From JBEIVB01 sp040374085 (GTDB taxonomy: Bacteria > Bacteroidota > Bacteroidia > UBA4408): a stretch of 24,096 nt of DNA. The stretch lies in the NCBI GenBank assembly GCA_040374085.1, contig JBEIVB010000034.1, positions 1-24,096 on the forward strand. Reading direction: 5' to 3'. The notes under the pieces were generated by a model. That model ran no database searches. It had not been told where the DNA came from and was given only the letters and a program-made list of their open reading frames with translations. Position numbers and translations under genes: made by a program. The stretch's first letter is position 1. Each line of letters starts with the position of its first letter. This document shows, one piece after another, positions 15,868-23,704 of the stretch.

Positions 15868-16769
15868 CTCCATCATTTTCCCGTGCAGCAGCTCTTTCGG
15901 GCCTTTGCGCTCTTGTGGTTCTTGCTGCATGTAAGCAATCGAAATTCAAAGGTTATGATCAAACCGATCAGGGTTTGTATTGCAAAAACATTGTGGAAGG
16001 CAAAGGAAAGAAGCCCAATGTAGGCGATGTTCTTACCCTAACCTTAAAGTATTTTACAGAAAAGGATTCCCTCCTGTTTGATTCCAAACAGACGGGCCAA
16101 CCGTTCATGGTCAAATTGGAAAAACCTGCTTTCAAAGGTTCTTTCGAAGAGGGATTTGCAAACATGGGAGAAGGCGATTCATCCTCCTTTATGGTGAGCG
16201 CAGATTCCTTCTTTACCCGAATTGTTAGAGGAGACCTTCCCAAAGAAGTGAAGAAAGGCTCCTATTTGCGGTTCGAGGTTGGGTTGAAGAAAATCATGAC
16301 CATGAAGGAGTTGGAGGCACAGCAGAAAGTGCAAACCGAGAAAATGAAAAAAGAGATGGAGGCAAGGAAAGGTATAGAAGCAGAGCAGATAAAGGCCTAC
16401 CTTGATAAGGAAAAAATCACCGTGAAACCATCTGAAAGCGGTGTTTACCTAATCGAAATTAAGAAAGGGACAGGTGCAGCCATCAGCAAAGGCGACACCA
16501 TTGGTGTGCACTACACCGGAAAGCTGTTGTCGGGTGAAGAGTTTGATTCCTCCGACCGTAGCAAAGATCCGGTGAAGTTTCAAATCGGTGTTGGCATGGT
16601 GATTCCGGGTTGGGACGAGGCACTCTTGAAACTCCGTGTGGGCAGCAAGGTTACCATGATCATTCCATCTTCCCAAGCCTATGGGGCAAGCGGAGCGGGT
16701 CCGTTGATAAAGCCCTACACTCCTTTGTTGTTTGATGTTGAAATTCTCTCCAGTAAGAAAGGCAAATAA
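15864..16769 (+). CDS. FKBP-type peptidyl-prolyl cis-trans isomerase lipoprotein
   Basis: 301 aa. Lipobox LAAC puts lipidation at Cys23. Residues ~37-145 form a degenerate FKBP-like domain (VGDVLTLTLKYF, KGSFEEGFANMGEGDSSSFMV). A charged helix (~145-190, KMKKEMEARKG) links it to a canonical FKBP domain (208-296): GDTIGVHYTGKL, EEFDSS (F227, D228), VIPGWDEALLKL (V246, I247, W250), SQAYG (Tyr273) and LLFDVEIL. It should therefore be an active prolyl isomerase in the periplasm. The start is ATG 15864, which overlaps the upstream stop as ATGA; an earlier in-frame start lies inside the upstream gene and lacks a signal peptide. The next isomerase gene begins 2 bp later. GldI-type gliding isomerases are relatives, but motility linkage is not shown. 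Confidence 0.92.
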   Translation: MTPSFSRAAALSGLCALVVLAACKQSKFKGYDQTDQGLYCKNIVEGKGKKPNVGDVLTLTLKYFTEKDSLLFDSKQTGQPFMVKLEKPAFKGSFEEGFANMGEGDSSSFMVSADSFFTRIVRGDLPKEVKKGSYLRFEVGLKKIMTMKELEAQQKVQTEKMKKEMEARKGIEAEQIKAYLDKEKITVKPSESGVYLIEIKKGTGAAISKGDTIGVHYTGKLLSGEEFDSSDRSKDPVKFQIGVGMVIPGWDEALLKLRVGSKVTMIIPSSQAYGASGAGPLIKPYTPLLFDVEILSSKKGK

Positions 16770-16771
16770 CC

Positions 16772-17596
16772 ATGAAAAAAGTCGCACCCATACTCATTGC
16801 CTGCTTAGGCTTTTCCTTTGCTGCAACCGCCCAAACAGGCGGGAAAACAAAAAACAAATCCGAAAAAAATAATACCAACGTGATCACCACACCATCAGGC
16901 CTTCAATACGAAATTCTTCAAAAAGGCACCGGTAAAATGCCGGTGAAGGGCGGCAAAGTAAGTGTACACTACACCGGTAAGCTCACCAACGATACGGTAT
17001 TCGATAGCTCCATCAAGCGCGGCCAACCCATAAGCTTTAAACTGGGTGTTGGTCAAGTGATTAAGGGTTGGGACGAAGGTATTGCCCTGCTTCACGTGGG
17101 CGACAAGGCTCGATTCACCATCCCTTCCAATCTTGGGTACGGCGAACGTGCTGTTGGTTCTATTCCGGCCAATTCAACCCTTATTTTTGATGTAGAGCTG
17201 GTAGATGCCCAAGATCCTTTTGTTCCTGTACCCTACGATGTAAAAGGGTTGGACACACTTACCACAGCTTCAGGCTTAAAATACCTTATGGTGAAAAAGA
17301 ATCCAGAAGGAACCCAAGCAAAAAGCGGCATGAAGGTAACGGTGCATTACACGGGCTATTTGCTCGATGGAAAAATGTTTGATTCCTCTCTTGAACGCGG
17401 CCAGCCTATTGAATTTGGCCTTGGTCAAGGGCAGGTAATTTCGGGTTGGGACGAAGGCATTGCACTGTTAAAAACCGGCGAGAAGGCCCGCTTGGTTATT
17501 CCATACCAACAAGCTTATGGCGAAAGTGGCAGGCCCCCCATTATTCCGGCTAAGGCCACTTTGGTATTCGATGTGGAATTGTTGATGGCTGAATAA
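16772..17596 (+). CDS. Exported tandem-FKBP peptidyl-prolyl cis-trans isomerase
   Basis: 274 aa. Signal peptide 1-20 (ATA before QT), Lys/Asn-rich linker, then two canonical FKBP domains. Domain 1 (58-146) has VSVHYTGKL (Y67), VFDSS (F77, D78), VIKGWDEGI (V96, I97, W100) and NLGYG (Y123). Domain 2 (185-272) has VTVHYTGYL (Y193), MFDSS (F203, D204), VISGWDEGI (V222, I223, W226) and QQAYG (Y249). Both keep the substrate-pocket aromatic residues, so both should isomerise X-Pro bonds of exported proteins. The two domains are close to each other in sequence, suggesting internal duplication. It is the third gene of the FKBP operon (2 bp after the previous stop) and is followed by a strong terminator. 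Confidence 0.95.
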   Translation: MKKVAPILIACLGFSFAATAQTGGKTKNKSEKNNTNVITTPSGLQYEILQKGTGKMPVKGGKVSVHYTGKLTNDTVFDSSIKRGQPISFKLGVGQVIKGWDEGIALLHVGDKARFTIPSNLGYGERAVGSIPANSTLIFDVELVDAQDPFVPVPYDVKGLDTLTTASGLKYLMVKKNPEGTQAKSGMKVTVHYTGYLLDGKMFDSSLERGQPIEFGLGQGQVISGWDEGIALLKTGEKARLVIPYQQAYGESGRPPIIPAKATLVFDVELLMAE

Positions 17597-17611
17597 ATTC
17601 ATCATCGAAAT

Positions 17612-17650
17612 AAAAAAGGCCCTCCTCAACAGGAGGGCCTTTTTTATTTT
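17612..17650. terminator. Strong bidirectional rho-independent terminator
   Basis: A perfect 15-bp stem (17612-17626 with 17631-17645) and CAAC loop: six A, GGCCCTCCT, loop, AGGAGGGCC, six T. The T tract continues to 17650. The A/T arms make it work on both strands. It closes the plus-strand FKBP operon and the minus-strand terC transcript, which converge here. Confidence 0.93.
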
Positions 17651-17663
17651 AAATCGTAATGGG

Positions 17664-18398
17664 TTACGTTTTGTTTCTTTTATGCGACTGGCTTCGATAG
17701 GCCATGTTTAAAAACTCCACCGCCAATGAGAACGCAAGAGCTGTGTACACTAGGCTTTTTTCTACATGCAAATGAAGCGATTCTGCAACCAGCATGAAGC
17801 CAATTGCAACCAAGAAAGCTAAGGCCAACATTTTTACGGTAGGATGACGATTCATGAAATCACTTACTCCGCCGGAAAATGCAAGCATCACCAACATGGA
17901 AATGACAACCGCAACCACCATAATAAAAACGTTGCGAATCAACCCAACCGCAGTAAGGATGGAATCAAAAGAGAACACCACATCCAGAAAGATGATTTGC
18001 AGAATGGCGCTGCGCAAGGAAAGAGCATCGGAGCCAGAAGCATGAACTTTGGGTGAATGGAATATTTTTTCCCAAATCTCCATGGAGGTTTTGATGATGA
18101 GGAATAATCCGCCTGAAAAAAGAATAAGATCACGCCCCGTTACGCCAAAGGTTCCAATAAAAAACCAGGGGTCTTTCAATCCAATTATCCATGAAATACT
18201 GAACAGCAAAACTACCCGAAACAATAGTGCAACGCTAAGTCCAATGCCTCTGGCACGGCTTTGTTGATGGCGTGGCAACTTGGCTGAAACCAAAGCAATA
18301 AATATGATGTTATCTATGCCCAGCACCACCTCCATTAGAGTTAGCGTTAGCAAACTAACAAGGCCATTGGCCGTGAGCAATTCATTAGGGTCAATCAT
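17664..18398 (-). CDS. TerC-family integral membrane protein (metal exporter type)
   Basis: 244 aa with about seven hydrophobic helices. Family signatures with acidic residues inside membrane segments are present: TLMEVVLGIDNIIFI (Glu23, Asp29), FLDVVFSFDSILTAVGL (Asp139, Asp145) and a late AVEFLNMAYR (Glu228). Length and layout match the YkoY/Alx branch. TerC proteins export divalent metal, mainly Mn2+, and in Bacillus family members load metal onto exported enzymes including LTA synthases. That is relevant here, because an LTA-synthase-family gene lies 39 bp upstream on the same strand. A separate TACCTTTG box suggests it can also be transcribed alone. The classical tellurite-resistance name does not imply that function. 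Confidence 0.92.
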   Translation of the reverse strand: MIDPNELLTANGLVSLLTLTLMEVVLGIDNIIFIALVSAKLPRHQQSRARGIGLSVALLFRVVLLFSISWIIGLKDPWFFIGTFGVTGRDLILFSGGLFLIIKTSMEIWEKIFHSPKVHASGSDALSLRSAILQIIFLDVVFSFDSILTAVGLIRNVFIMVVAVVISMLVMLAFSGGVSDFMNRHPTVKMLALAFLVAIGFMLVAESLHLHVEKSLVYTALAFSLAVEFLNMAYRSQSHKRNKT

Positions 18399-18419
18399 AG
18401 GTTTTCAGCCAGAGGCAAA

Positions 18420-18427
18420 CAAAGGTA
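18420..18427 (-). promoter_or_regulatory. -7 box of the terC-family gene
   Basis: The minus strand reads TACCTTTG, an exact TAnnTTTG match, 21 bp before the ATG and just past the stop of the upstream LTA-synthase-family gene. The predicted leader is about 15 nt. No -33 TTG is seen. Confidence 0.45.
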
Positions 18428-18437
18428 AGAATTGAGT

Positions 18438-20306
18438 TTATTGTCGTTGGGAGGTTCCTTCGAGGATCTGGCGATAACGCTGAAGCCATCCCTGCACTCT
18501 CTGGATGCGAAGGGAATTGATATCGGGGTCAACATGGAGGCCGGGCCGCTGCAAAAGGGTATCACCAGAGGGATACCAAACGAGGGGTTTGCATGCATTG
18601 GTTTGCAGAAGTCCCGCACTGTCTATCCATTGATACACGCCGTGAAGGTATTGCATGGCCCAACCGCCGGAGGCACTGCCTAAACTGTGGAAGGCTTTGG
18701 GATAGCCAATGGCTTTAAGACTAAGAGCAGGTAAATCTATGTGTTGCCGAACGGTTGCATCAATTCCACCGTTGGGTTGAATGGGATCGTAAACCAAAAG
18801 CGGTATGCGAAAGGTACCTTCGTCATGATCGTATTGAGGTATTCCGGTGGTAGCCGTATGATCTGCGGTTATTATAAATACAGTATTGTTGAACCAATTG
18901 CTTTTCTGTGCTTCCGAAAAGAACAGACGCAGACTCCAATCTGCATAGCGGATGCTCTCGCAGTAGGCGTCTATCCCATCTTGTTTTTTCCACCAAGATG
19001 GCATCTGGTAGGGATGGTGGCTCGATAAAGTAAAGATGGAAGCATGAAATGGCTGCTTGGTAGAAGAAAGAACTCCCGCGCTAAAAGGCAAGAAGGCATG
19101 GTCTTCAACGCCCCAGTCGCCGATGGATTCTTTTGGCCCGTGGAATTCATTTTTACCCACGTACTTTTTATAACCCGCCATCGCAGCAAACCAATCGAAA
19201 CCCATGGTGCCGTTCTCTCCGCCGTGTATAAACAATGTGTTGTAGCCCATGTCGGCCAACAGCGAAGCAGGTGTTTCCATTGGGCGCCCGGCGTAGGATG
19301 AGGTTATGTAGGCTTGGTCCATCCAGTTGGGAATGCCGGCCAAAGCAGCCGGAATGCCTTCAATGGAGCGGTGAGCATTGGCATACATACGGCTATACAA
19401 GGTGCTGTGCCGGGCCAGACTATCTAAGAAGGGAGTCAAACTTTTTTGCTCTTTCCGAGTCCCAAAAACACCGGATCCCAAACTTTCAACCAACACAATC
19501 ACCAGGTTCCGCTTAGGCGCTGCAGTGCCGAAGGGTCCTCTTAGAATGGGAAATTTACTCTTTAGCAAGGAGTCAGGCAGGGCTGGATATGTGGGCCATG
19601 CAGTGCTGTTGATGGAACTGAGGATGGTGAACGGTGTATTGGTTACAAGCGGACTTTTTCCAGCAGGTACCAATTCGGCAGCTGCAATGGGGCGCAAGGG
19701 TCGGAGTTGCCAACCGCCCCTCAAAGCTAGGACCCAGGTGCCGAAAAAAAAGGGTAAGGCAAAAAGCCACAAGGCGTTTGGCCTATGGCTTAGCCGCAAC
19801 AAAGGCCACCTACGATAGGCCCAAATAAGGGCTGCCGTGAGGCACAACCACAGTATAACCAAAGAATAATAATCGTACATGTAGCGGGGCAACAAACGCA
19901 TGGTTTCGGGTTGCGCGATGCTGGCAGAAAAGAGGTCCCATCGACTGCGCGATCCGCTAAACGCGAAGTATCCACAATCGATTAGGTTCAAAAGCATTCC
20001 AACAGAAAGGGGCAACACATAAAGCCAACCTGCCAAACGGCTCCACCAGACAGATTGTGGTGCCCATGGGGTTAGCCAAGCCATAATGGAATAGGGTAGG
20101 AGGGCATAGGCTACCGAAACAAGGTCAAAACGCAGGCCGGGAACCCAGTATAGCGCCCACCACCCTGCACCGCTCAAGCCAAGGGCTTCAGGCTGATACA
20201 CACCCAGCATGAGACGTGTGATGCCGATGCTCAGGAGGGCGAGCAACACCATTCCCAACCATCTTCTCCAAGAAGGCATAAAATGGGTGGCTGGGTGTGG
20301 TTTCAT
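18438..20306 (-). CDS. LTA synthase-family membrane sulfatase/phosphotransferase
   Basis: 622 aa from ATG 20306. Five hydrophobic segments in the first ~200 residues are followed by a large extracytoplasmic alkaline-phosphatase-fold domain (~265-565). Catalytic features match LtaS-type enzymes: Glu274 in LVIVLVES, the nucleophile position Ser314 in ANAHRSIEG (Thr in LtaS), LFIHGGENGTMGFDWF (His361), TADHT (Asp482, His483) and HDEGTFRIPLLVYDP. These residues bind Mn2+ in LtaS. In Gram-negative hosts such enzymes move phosphoglycerol or similar groups onto glycans or lipids; true LTA is not expected. A -7 box lies at 20320-20313, so ATG 20306 would give an almost leaderless mRNA and ATG 20279 (MPSWRRW) is a serious alternative. 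TerC follows 39 bp downstream. Confidence 0.9.
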   Translation of the reverse strand: MKPHPATHFMPSWRRWLGMVLLALLSIGITRLMLGVYQPEALGLSGAGWWALYWVPGLRFDLVSVAYALLPYSIMAWLTPWAPQSVWWSRLAGWLYVLPLSVGMLLNLIDCGYFAFSGSRSRWDLFSASIAQPETMRLLPRYMYDYYSLVILWLCLTAALIWAYRRWPLLRLSHRPNALWLFALPFFFGTWVLALRGGWQLRPLRPIAAAELVPAGKSPLVTNTPFTILSSINSTAWPTYPALPDSLLKSKFPILRGPFGTAAPKRNLVIVLVESLGSGVFGTRKEQKSLTPFLDSLARHSTLYSRMYANAHRSIEGIPAALAGIPNWMDQAYITSSYAGRPMETPASLLADMGYNTLFIHGGENGTMGFDWFAAMAGYKKYVGKNEFHGPKESIGDWGVEDHAFLPFSAGVLSSTKQPFHASIFTLSSHHPYQMPSWWKKQDGIDAYCESIRYADWSLRLFFSEAQKSNWFNNTVFIITADHTATTGIPQYDHDEGTFRIPLLVYDPIQPNGGIDATVRQHIDLPALSLKAIGYPKAFHSLGSASGGWAMQYLHGVYQWIDSAGLLQTNACKPLVWYPSGDTLLQRPGLHVDPDINSLRIQRVQGWLQRYRQILEGTSQRQ

Positions 20307-20312
20307 TGGCAC

Positions 20313-20342
20313 CAAAATTAGCCTTTTCCAAGCCTTTAGAAT
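20313..20342 (-). promoter_or_regulatory. Promoter of the LTA-synthase-family gene (TTG-N22-TAATTTTG)
   Basis: The minus strand has TAATTTTG (20320-20313), an exact -7 match, with a TTG 22 bp upstream, the same spacing as at 9084-9116. It is so close to ATG 20306 that transcription would start at or near that codon. This favours the downstream ATG at 20279, or a leaderless mRNA. Confidence 0.45.
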
Positions 20343-20413
20343 CAACATCTTCTGGTGAACATGTTTCTTCTACAAGCCTTCACCGCTCCATCGGCATCCT
20401 GCATCTTTACCTC

Positions 20414-21094
20414 ATGCCTCATAACCAACCCGTATACACCGCCGGCATCATGCTTGCTGCCCTGGGCTTGGCTCGCATCCCGGTGGTTGGCCGTTGGCTG
20501 AGGGTGCTCAACACCATGGTACACGAAACGGGCCATGCCTTGGCCGCTCTCCTCACAAGCGGCGAAGTGGTGCGCATCGATTTGAAATCGGATACAAGTG
20601 GCCAGGCTCTCACCAAAAGTCCACACGCTTGGAGCCGATTCTGGGTAGCTTGGTGTGGATACCCCTTTGCCGATGCAGTAGGGCTCTGCTGCTGTTACTT
20701 AACAGCTCGCGGTCACGCCCCATGGGTTATCTACAGCATCACCGCCTGCATGTTGTTGAACTTGGTGTTTTGGGTCAGAAATGCTTTTGGAGTGATATGG
20801 ATTTTGTTTGTTGGAACGGGCCTAGTGGCAGCTCTCTGGTATTTGCCGGCCCAAGGATTGTATTATACCGGTTTGACATGTTCAGCACTTCTGGTAATGG
20901 AATCGGTGGTGGCAAGCACATACTTGGTGAGCATCTCCATTAAAACACCTGACAAGGCAGGCGATGCAACCATCTTGCGCAATCAGACCCATGTTCCCGC
21001 ATGGTTCTGGGCCCTAACGTGGTGGTTGTTTACCGTATTTTGCGTTTATCTCTCTTTGCGCTGTTTCTTTCCATTGCCTGCATGGTGGGATTAG
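20414..21094 (+). CDS. M50B-like membrane metallopeptidase
   Basis: 226 aa with about five hydrophobic segments. A zinc-binding HExxH (His37, Glu38, His41 in TMVHETGHALAALL) lies next to the first membrane segment. It is followed by TSGEVVRIDLKSDTSGQAL and WCGYPFADAVG, the outline of peptidase M50B-like proteins, whose relatives are often annotated M50 family metallopeptidase. M50 enzymes cut membrane-embedded substrates; the usual distal NPDG-type motif is not evident, so the catalytic Asp is uncertain (Asp in PFADAVG is a candidate). ATG 20414 is preferred to an earlier in-frame start because it begins just before the first hydrophobic helix and clears the divergent promoter region. It is divergent from the LTA-synthase-family gene. 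Substrate unknown. Confidence 0.8.
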   Translation: MPHNQPVYTAGIMLAALGLARIPVVGRWLRVLNTMVHETGHALAALLTSGEVVRIDLKSDTSGQALTKSPHAWSRFWVAWCGYPFADAVGLCCCYLTARGHAPWVIYSITACMLLNLVFWVRNAFGVIWILFVGTGLVAALWYLPAQGLYYTGLTCSALLVMESVVASTYLVSISIKTPDKAGDATILRNQTHVPAWFWALTWWLFTVFCVYLSLRCFFPLPAWWD

Positions 21095-21105
21095 TTTGGG
21101 TTGGC

Positions 21106-21113
21106 TATTTTTG
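21106..21113 (+). promoter_or_regulatory. -7 box of yebC-family gene
   Basis: TATTTTTG, an exact TAnnTTTG match, 29 bp before the ATG at 21143, with a predicted leader of about 23 nt. It begins 12 bp after the upstream stop. No good -33 TTG at the expected distance. Confidence 0.42.
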
Positions 21114-21142
21114 GAACCTCAAACCACCCTCCAAACACCAAA

Positions 21143-21853
21143 ATGGGAAGAGCATTTGAATTTCGACGCGAGCGCAAAGAAAAGCGCTGGGATAAAATGG
21201 CTAAAACGTTTACCAAATACGGTAAACTCATCGCTATGGCCGTGAAGGCCAGCGGGCCCGACCCTGAAAACAATCCAAAGCTGAGGGCCATCATCGCCAA
21301 TGCCAAAAGCGAGAATATGCCCAAAGACCGTATTGAGAATGCCATTCACCGCGCAAGCAGCAAGGATGCCAACAGTTTCTCTGAAGTGGTGTACGAAGGT
21401 TATGGTCCCCATGGTGTGGCCATTCTCATAGAAACCGCAACCGATAATCCAACCCGAACGGTTGCCAATGTGCGCATGCACTTCAACCGAGGCGGTGGCG
21501 AACTTGGAAAGACGGGCTCGCTCGATTTTATCTTTAACAGAAAAGGCGTATTCAAGGTGAGCGCAACCCCAGATATGCTTGAGGAATTGGAACTCGACCT
21601 GATCGATTTTGGCCTCGAAGAAATTTATGCCGATGCAGACGAATTGGTGATTCTAACTGCTTTTCAGGATTTTGGTGCTATGCAAAAGGCTCTGGAAGAC
21701 AAGAAGATAGAAGTGCGATCTGCCCAGCTCCAACGCATTCCTACTACCACAAAGGCCATCACACCCGAGCAAGAAGAAGAGGTGTTGGATTTGGTAGATA
21801 AGTTTGAACAAGACGAGGATGTGAGCGCGGTTTACCACAACATCGCAAACTGA
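21143..21853 (+). CDS. YebC/PmpR-family protein
   Basis: 236 aa, normal family length. Three-domain YebC layout: N-terminal helical bundle (MGRAFEFRRERKEKRWDKMA, FTKYGKLIAMAVKASGPDP, NPKLRAIIANAKSENMPKDR), then SFSEVVYEGYGPHGVAILIE, ATDNPTRTVANVR and a GGELGKTGSLDFIFNRKGVF core, and a C-terminal acidic tail. The family was long annotated as a DNA-binding transcriptional regulator; YebC2-type members have been shown to act on ribosomes stalled at proline-rich stretches, and the mitochondrial relative is TACO1. Either role is possible here. ATG 21143 begins the conserved MGRAFE; the in-frame start 42 bp earlier is upstream of conservation and overlaps the -7 box. It probably has its own promoter. 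Confidence 0.93.
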   Translation: MGRAFEFRRERKEKRWDKMAKTFTKYGKLIAMAVKASGPDPENNPKLRAIIANAKSENMPKDRIENAIHRASSKDANSFSEVVYEGYGPHGVAILIETATDNPTRTVANVRMHFNRGGGELGKTGSLDFIFNRKGVFKVSATPDMLEELELDLIDFGLEEIYADADELVILTAFQDFGAMQKALEDKKIEVRSAQLQRIPTTTKAITPEQEEEVLDLVDKFEQDEDVSAVYHNIAN

Positions 21854-21866
21854 TGTTGCGCATCAG
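21844..21866 (+). other. Overlapping hairpins around the yebC stop codon
   Basis: CTGATG (21850-21855), loop TTGCG, CATCAG (21861-21866) form a perfect 6-bp stem containing the TGA stop. A competing stem pairs CGCAAAC (21844-21850) with GTTGCG (21855-21860), with one bulged A. No T tract follows, so it is not a standard terminator. A weaker GAGG/CCTC hairpin with a T-rich tail follows at about 21876-21900. Confidence 0.35.
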
Positions 21867-22019
21867 GAAAAAATAGAGGCTTCTCCTCCATTCGTTTTTA
21901 TTTGAAATTCAACTTGAGTCGGAAGCGCAGTGTGCAGGTGTGCAGCTGCTCTTTTGTTGGATTTTTTTTTCGCCCGTTTTTATAAAAGCAAAGGGAAGTT
22001 TTTTAGCTTCATTTTGCAG

Positions 22020-22472
22020 TTATCCCCCAATTGTATAAATATTGGGGTTGAAGTTTTCCATGTAAATCTCGGGCTTCGGTAGTTTTGTAAAGCCGTACTT
22101 TTCGTAAAGCCAATCGGCAGTGGAGGTCAGTAGAATCCAACGGCGAAGCCCTTGCAGGTTTGGATGAGCCATTACAGCATCCATAAGGTTCCTCGAAAGT
22201 CCCTGCCCACGAAACTCCTCCAACACATAAATGTCGCCCAGGTAAGCAATGGTGGACAGGTCTGAGATGACACGTGCAAAACCTATTTGTTTTGTTTTAT
22301 AAAACAATCCGAAGTTCAGAGAATGTTCAATAGAGGTTTTTACGGTCTCAATTGGTATGTTGTTGCTCCATCCCGAATGCTTGGATAGAAAGTCATGAAT
22401 CGCTGCCACATCCAATTTAGTTGGATCGGTGGTAATGGTGAATGCTCCAAAATTCAGCTCAACTATTTCCAT
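22020..22472 (-). CDS. GNAT-family N-acetyltransferase
   Basis: 150-aa single-domain acetyltransferase. The acetyl-CoA-binding P-loop signature is seen as EEFRGQGLSRNLMDAV (Arg88-Gly89-Gln90-Gly91-Leu92), after the beta strand AYLGDIYVL and before the LRRWILLT strand and a YEKYGFTKL C-terminal segment typical of the fold. The N terminus (LSKHSGWSNNIPIETVKTSI) resembles cytoplasmic GNAT proteins commonly annotated without known substrate. It lies 51 bp downstream of the epimerase gene on the same strand and may be co-transcribed with the polysaccharide genes. A sugar-amine substrate is possible but the sequence is closer to general small GNATs. Substrate unknown. Confidence 0.88.
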   Translation of the reverse strand: MEIVELNFGAFTITTDPTKLDVAAIHDFLSKHSGWSNNIPIETVKTSIEHSLNFGLFYKTKQIGFARVISDLSTIAYLGDIYVLEEFRGQGLSRNLMDAVMAHPNLQGLRRWILLTSTADWLYEKYGFTKLPKPEIYMENFNPNIYTIGG

Positions 22473-22523
22473 AGCTTGATTTGGGTTAAGGGCTTAATGG
22501 CCGACTCTGATGTGTAATGCTGA

Positions 22524-23624
22524 TTAAAGCATGCCGGGGCGTGCCAGAACCTCCAAAATACGTTTGGTAGAAGCACCATCCCACAGAGGAGGAATTTCTC
22601 CCTTCTTGTAGCTGCCATTTTCAATGGCCCCAATCAATTGCTTGATGGTTTCCAATTCAAACGGAACAAGTGTGTTGGTGCCAATTGTACATGTAATTGG
22701 GCGCTCGGTGTTTGGACGTAGGGTTAAACAAGGAATTCTGCAAAAGGTAGATTCTTCCTGTATGCCACCACTATCGGTTAAGATGAAGGTACACCGTTCA
22801 ATCAAGCGTTGAAATGCAAAGTAGTCCATCGGCTCGGTAGAGATGATGCGCCTGTTGGAGGTGAACCGATTCAACAACCGGTATTTTTCCAGATTCTTTA
22901 GCGTGCGCGGGTGAATGGGAAAGACCAAATGATAACTGCGGGTTACCCATTCTATTAAGTCTAGGAGTTTTATTAAACCTTCTTCATGATCAACGGTGGC
23001 AGGCCTGTGCATGGTCATGAGCACAAATGGCTCATGCTCCAAGTTGAGCTGATCGAGTATAGGCGATTGGGCAATCTCTGCTTTGTGGGCAACCAGGGTA
23101 TCAATCATGGTGTTGCCTACAAAAAAAATCTGCTCTGGATTTTTTCCTTCTTGCAGCAAATGGTCCAATCCACTTTGCTCGGTAACAAAAAAGAGGTCGG
23201 CAATTTCATCGGTCAGCAATCGGTTTATTTCTTCGGGCATGCTGCGGTCGAAGCTGCGCAACCCACTCTCCAAATGAGCGCAACGAATGCCCATTTTGTT
23301 GGCAGTTAAAGCAGCTGCGAAGGTGGAGTTTACATCGCCAACTACCACCAAAAGGTCAGGACGGTATTCAGTTTCTATGCATTTCTCCAAACGCAGCATA
23401 ATATCAGCCATCTGGCTATTGGCGCTTCCCGATGGAATGTTGAGAAAAAAATCGGGTTGAAGGTTGAATTGCTCAAAAAACACATCGGCCATTTTGGCAT
23501 CGTAATGCTGGCCGGTGTGCACAATTTTTACATCCAATTCAGAAAAATAGGAAGCTTGCTTTTTAAATTGTGTTACCTTAATAAAATTTGGACGGGTACC
23601 AACAACGATTAATATTTTTTTCAT
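22524..23624 (-). CDS. wecB: UDP-N-acetylglucosamine 2-epimerase (non-hydrolysing), WecB family
   Basis: 366 aa, full family length. It inverts C2 of a UDP-HexNAc sugar, making UDP-ManNAc or a related precursor for surface polysaccharide. GT-B fold with GTRPNFIK (Arg11, Lys16), VVVGDVNST (Asp97), AHLESGLRSFDRSMPEEINR (Glu119, Glu131-Glu132), TMHRP (His206), IHPR (His238) and LTDSGGIQEEST, all expected catalytic or UDP-binding positions. It lies directly after a WbpG-type amidotransferase gene. Because of that neighbour, a FnlC-like (L-FucNAc) or WbpI-like (diacetamido-uronic acid) substrate is as likely as plain UDP-GlcNAc. The symbol marks the family only. Cytoplasmic enzyme; start ATG gives the usual MKKILIVVGTRP. 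Confidence 0.92.
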   Translation of the reverse strand: MKKILIVVGTRPNFIKVTQFKKQASYFSELDVKIVHTGQHYDAKMADVFFEQFNLQPDFFLNIPSGSANSQMADIMLRLEKCIETEYRPDLLVVVGDVNSTFAAALTANKMGIRCAHLESGLRSFDRSMPEEINRLLTDEIADLFFVTEQSGLDHLLQEGKNPEQIFFVGNTMIDTLVAHKAEIAQSPILDQLNLEHEPFVLMTMHRPATVDHEEGLIKLLDLIEWVTRSYHLVFPIHPRTLKNLEKYRLLNRFTSNRRIISTEPMDYFAFQRLIERCTFILTDSGGIQEESTFCRIPCLTLRPNTERPITCTIGTNTLVPFELETIKQLIGAIENGSYKKGEIPPLWDGASTKRILEVLARPGML

Positions 23625-23704
23625 CTGGTTGGGTCATGGTGGGTAACTATCTCATTTGGTTCAATCGCTCCAATCGGCTGGCTTTTGGCCATAAGGCATT
23701 GGGT

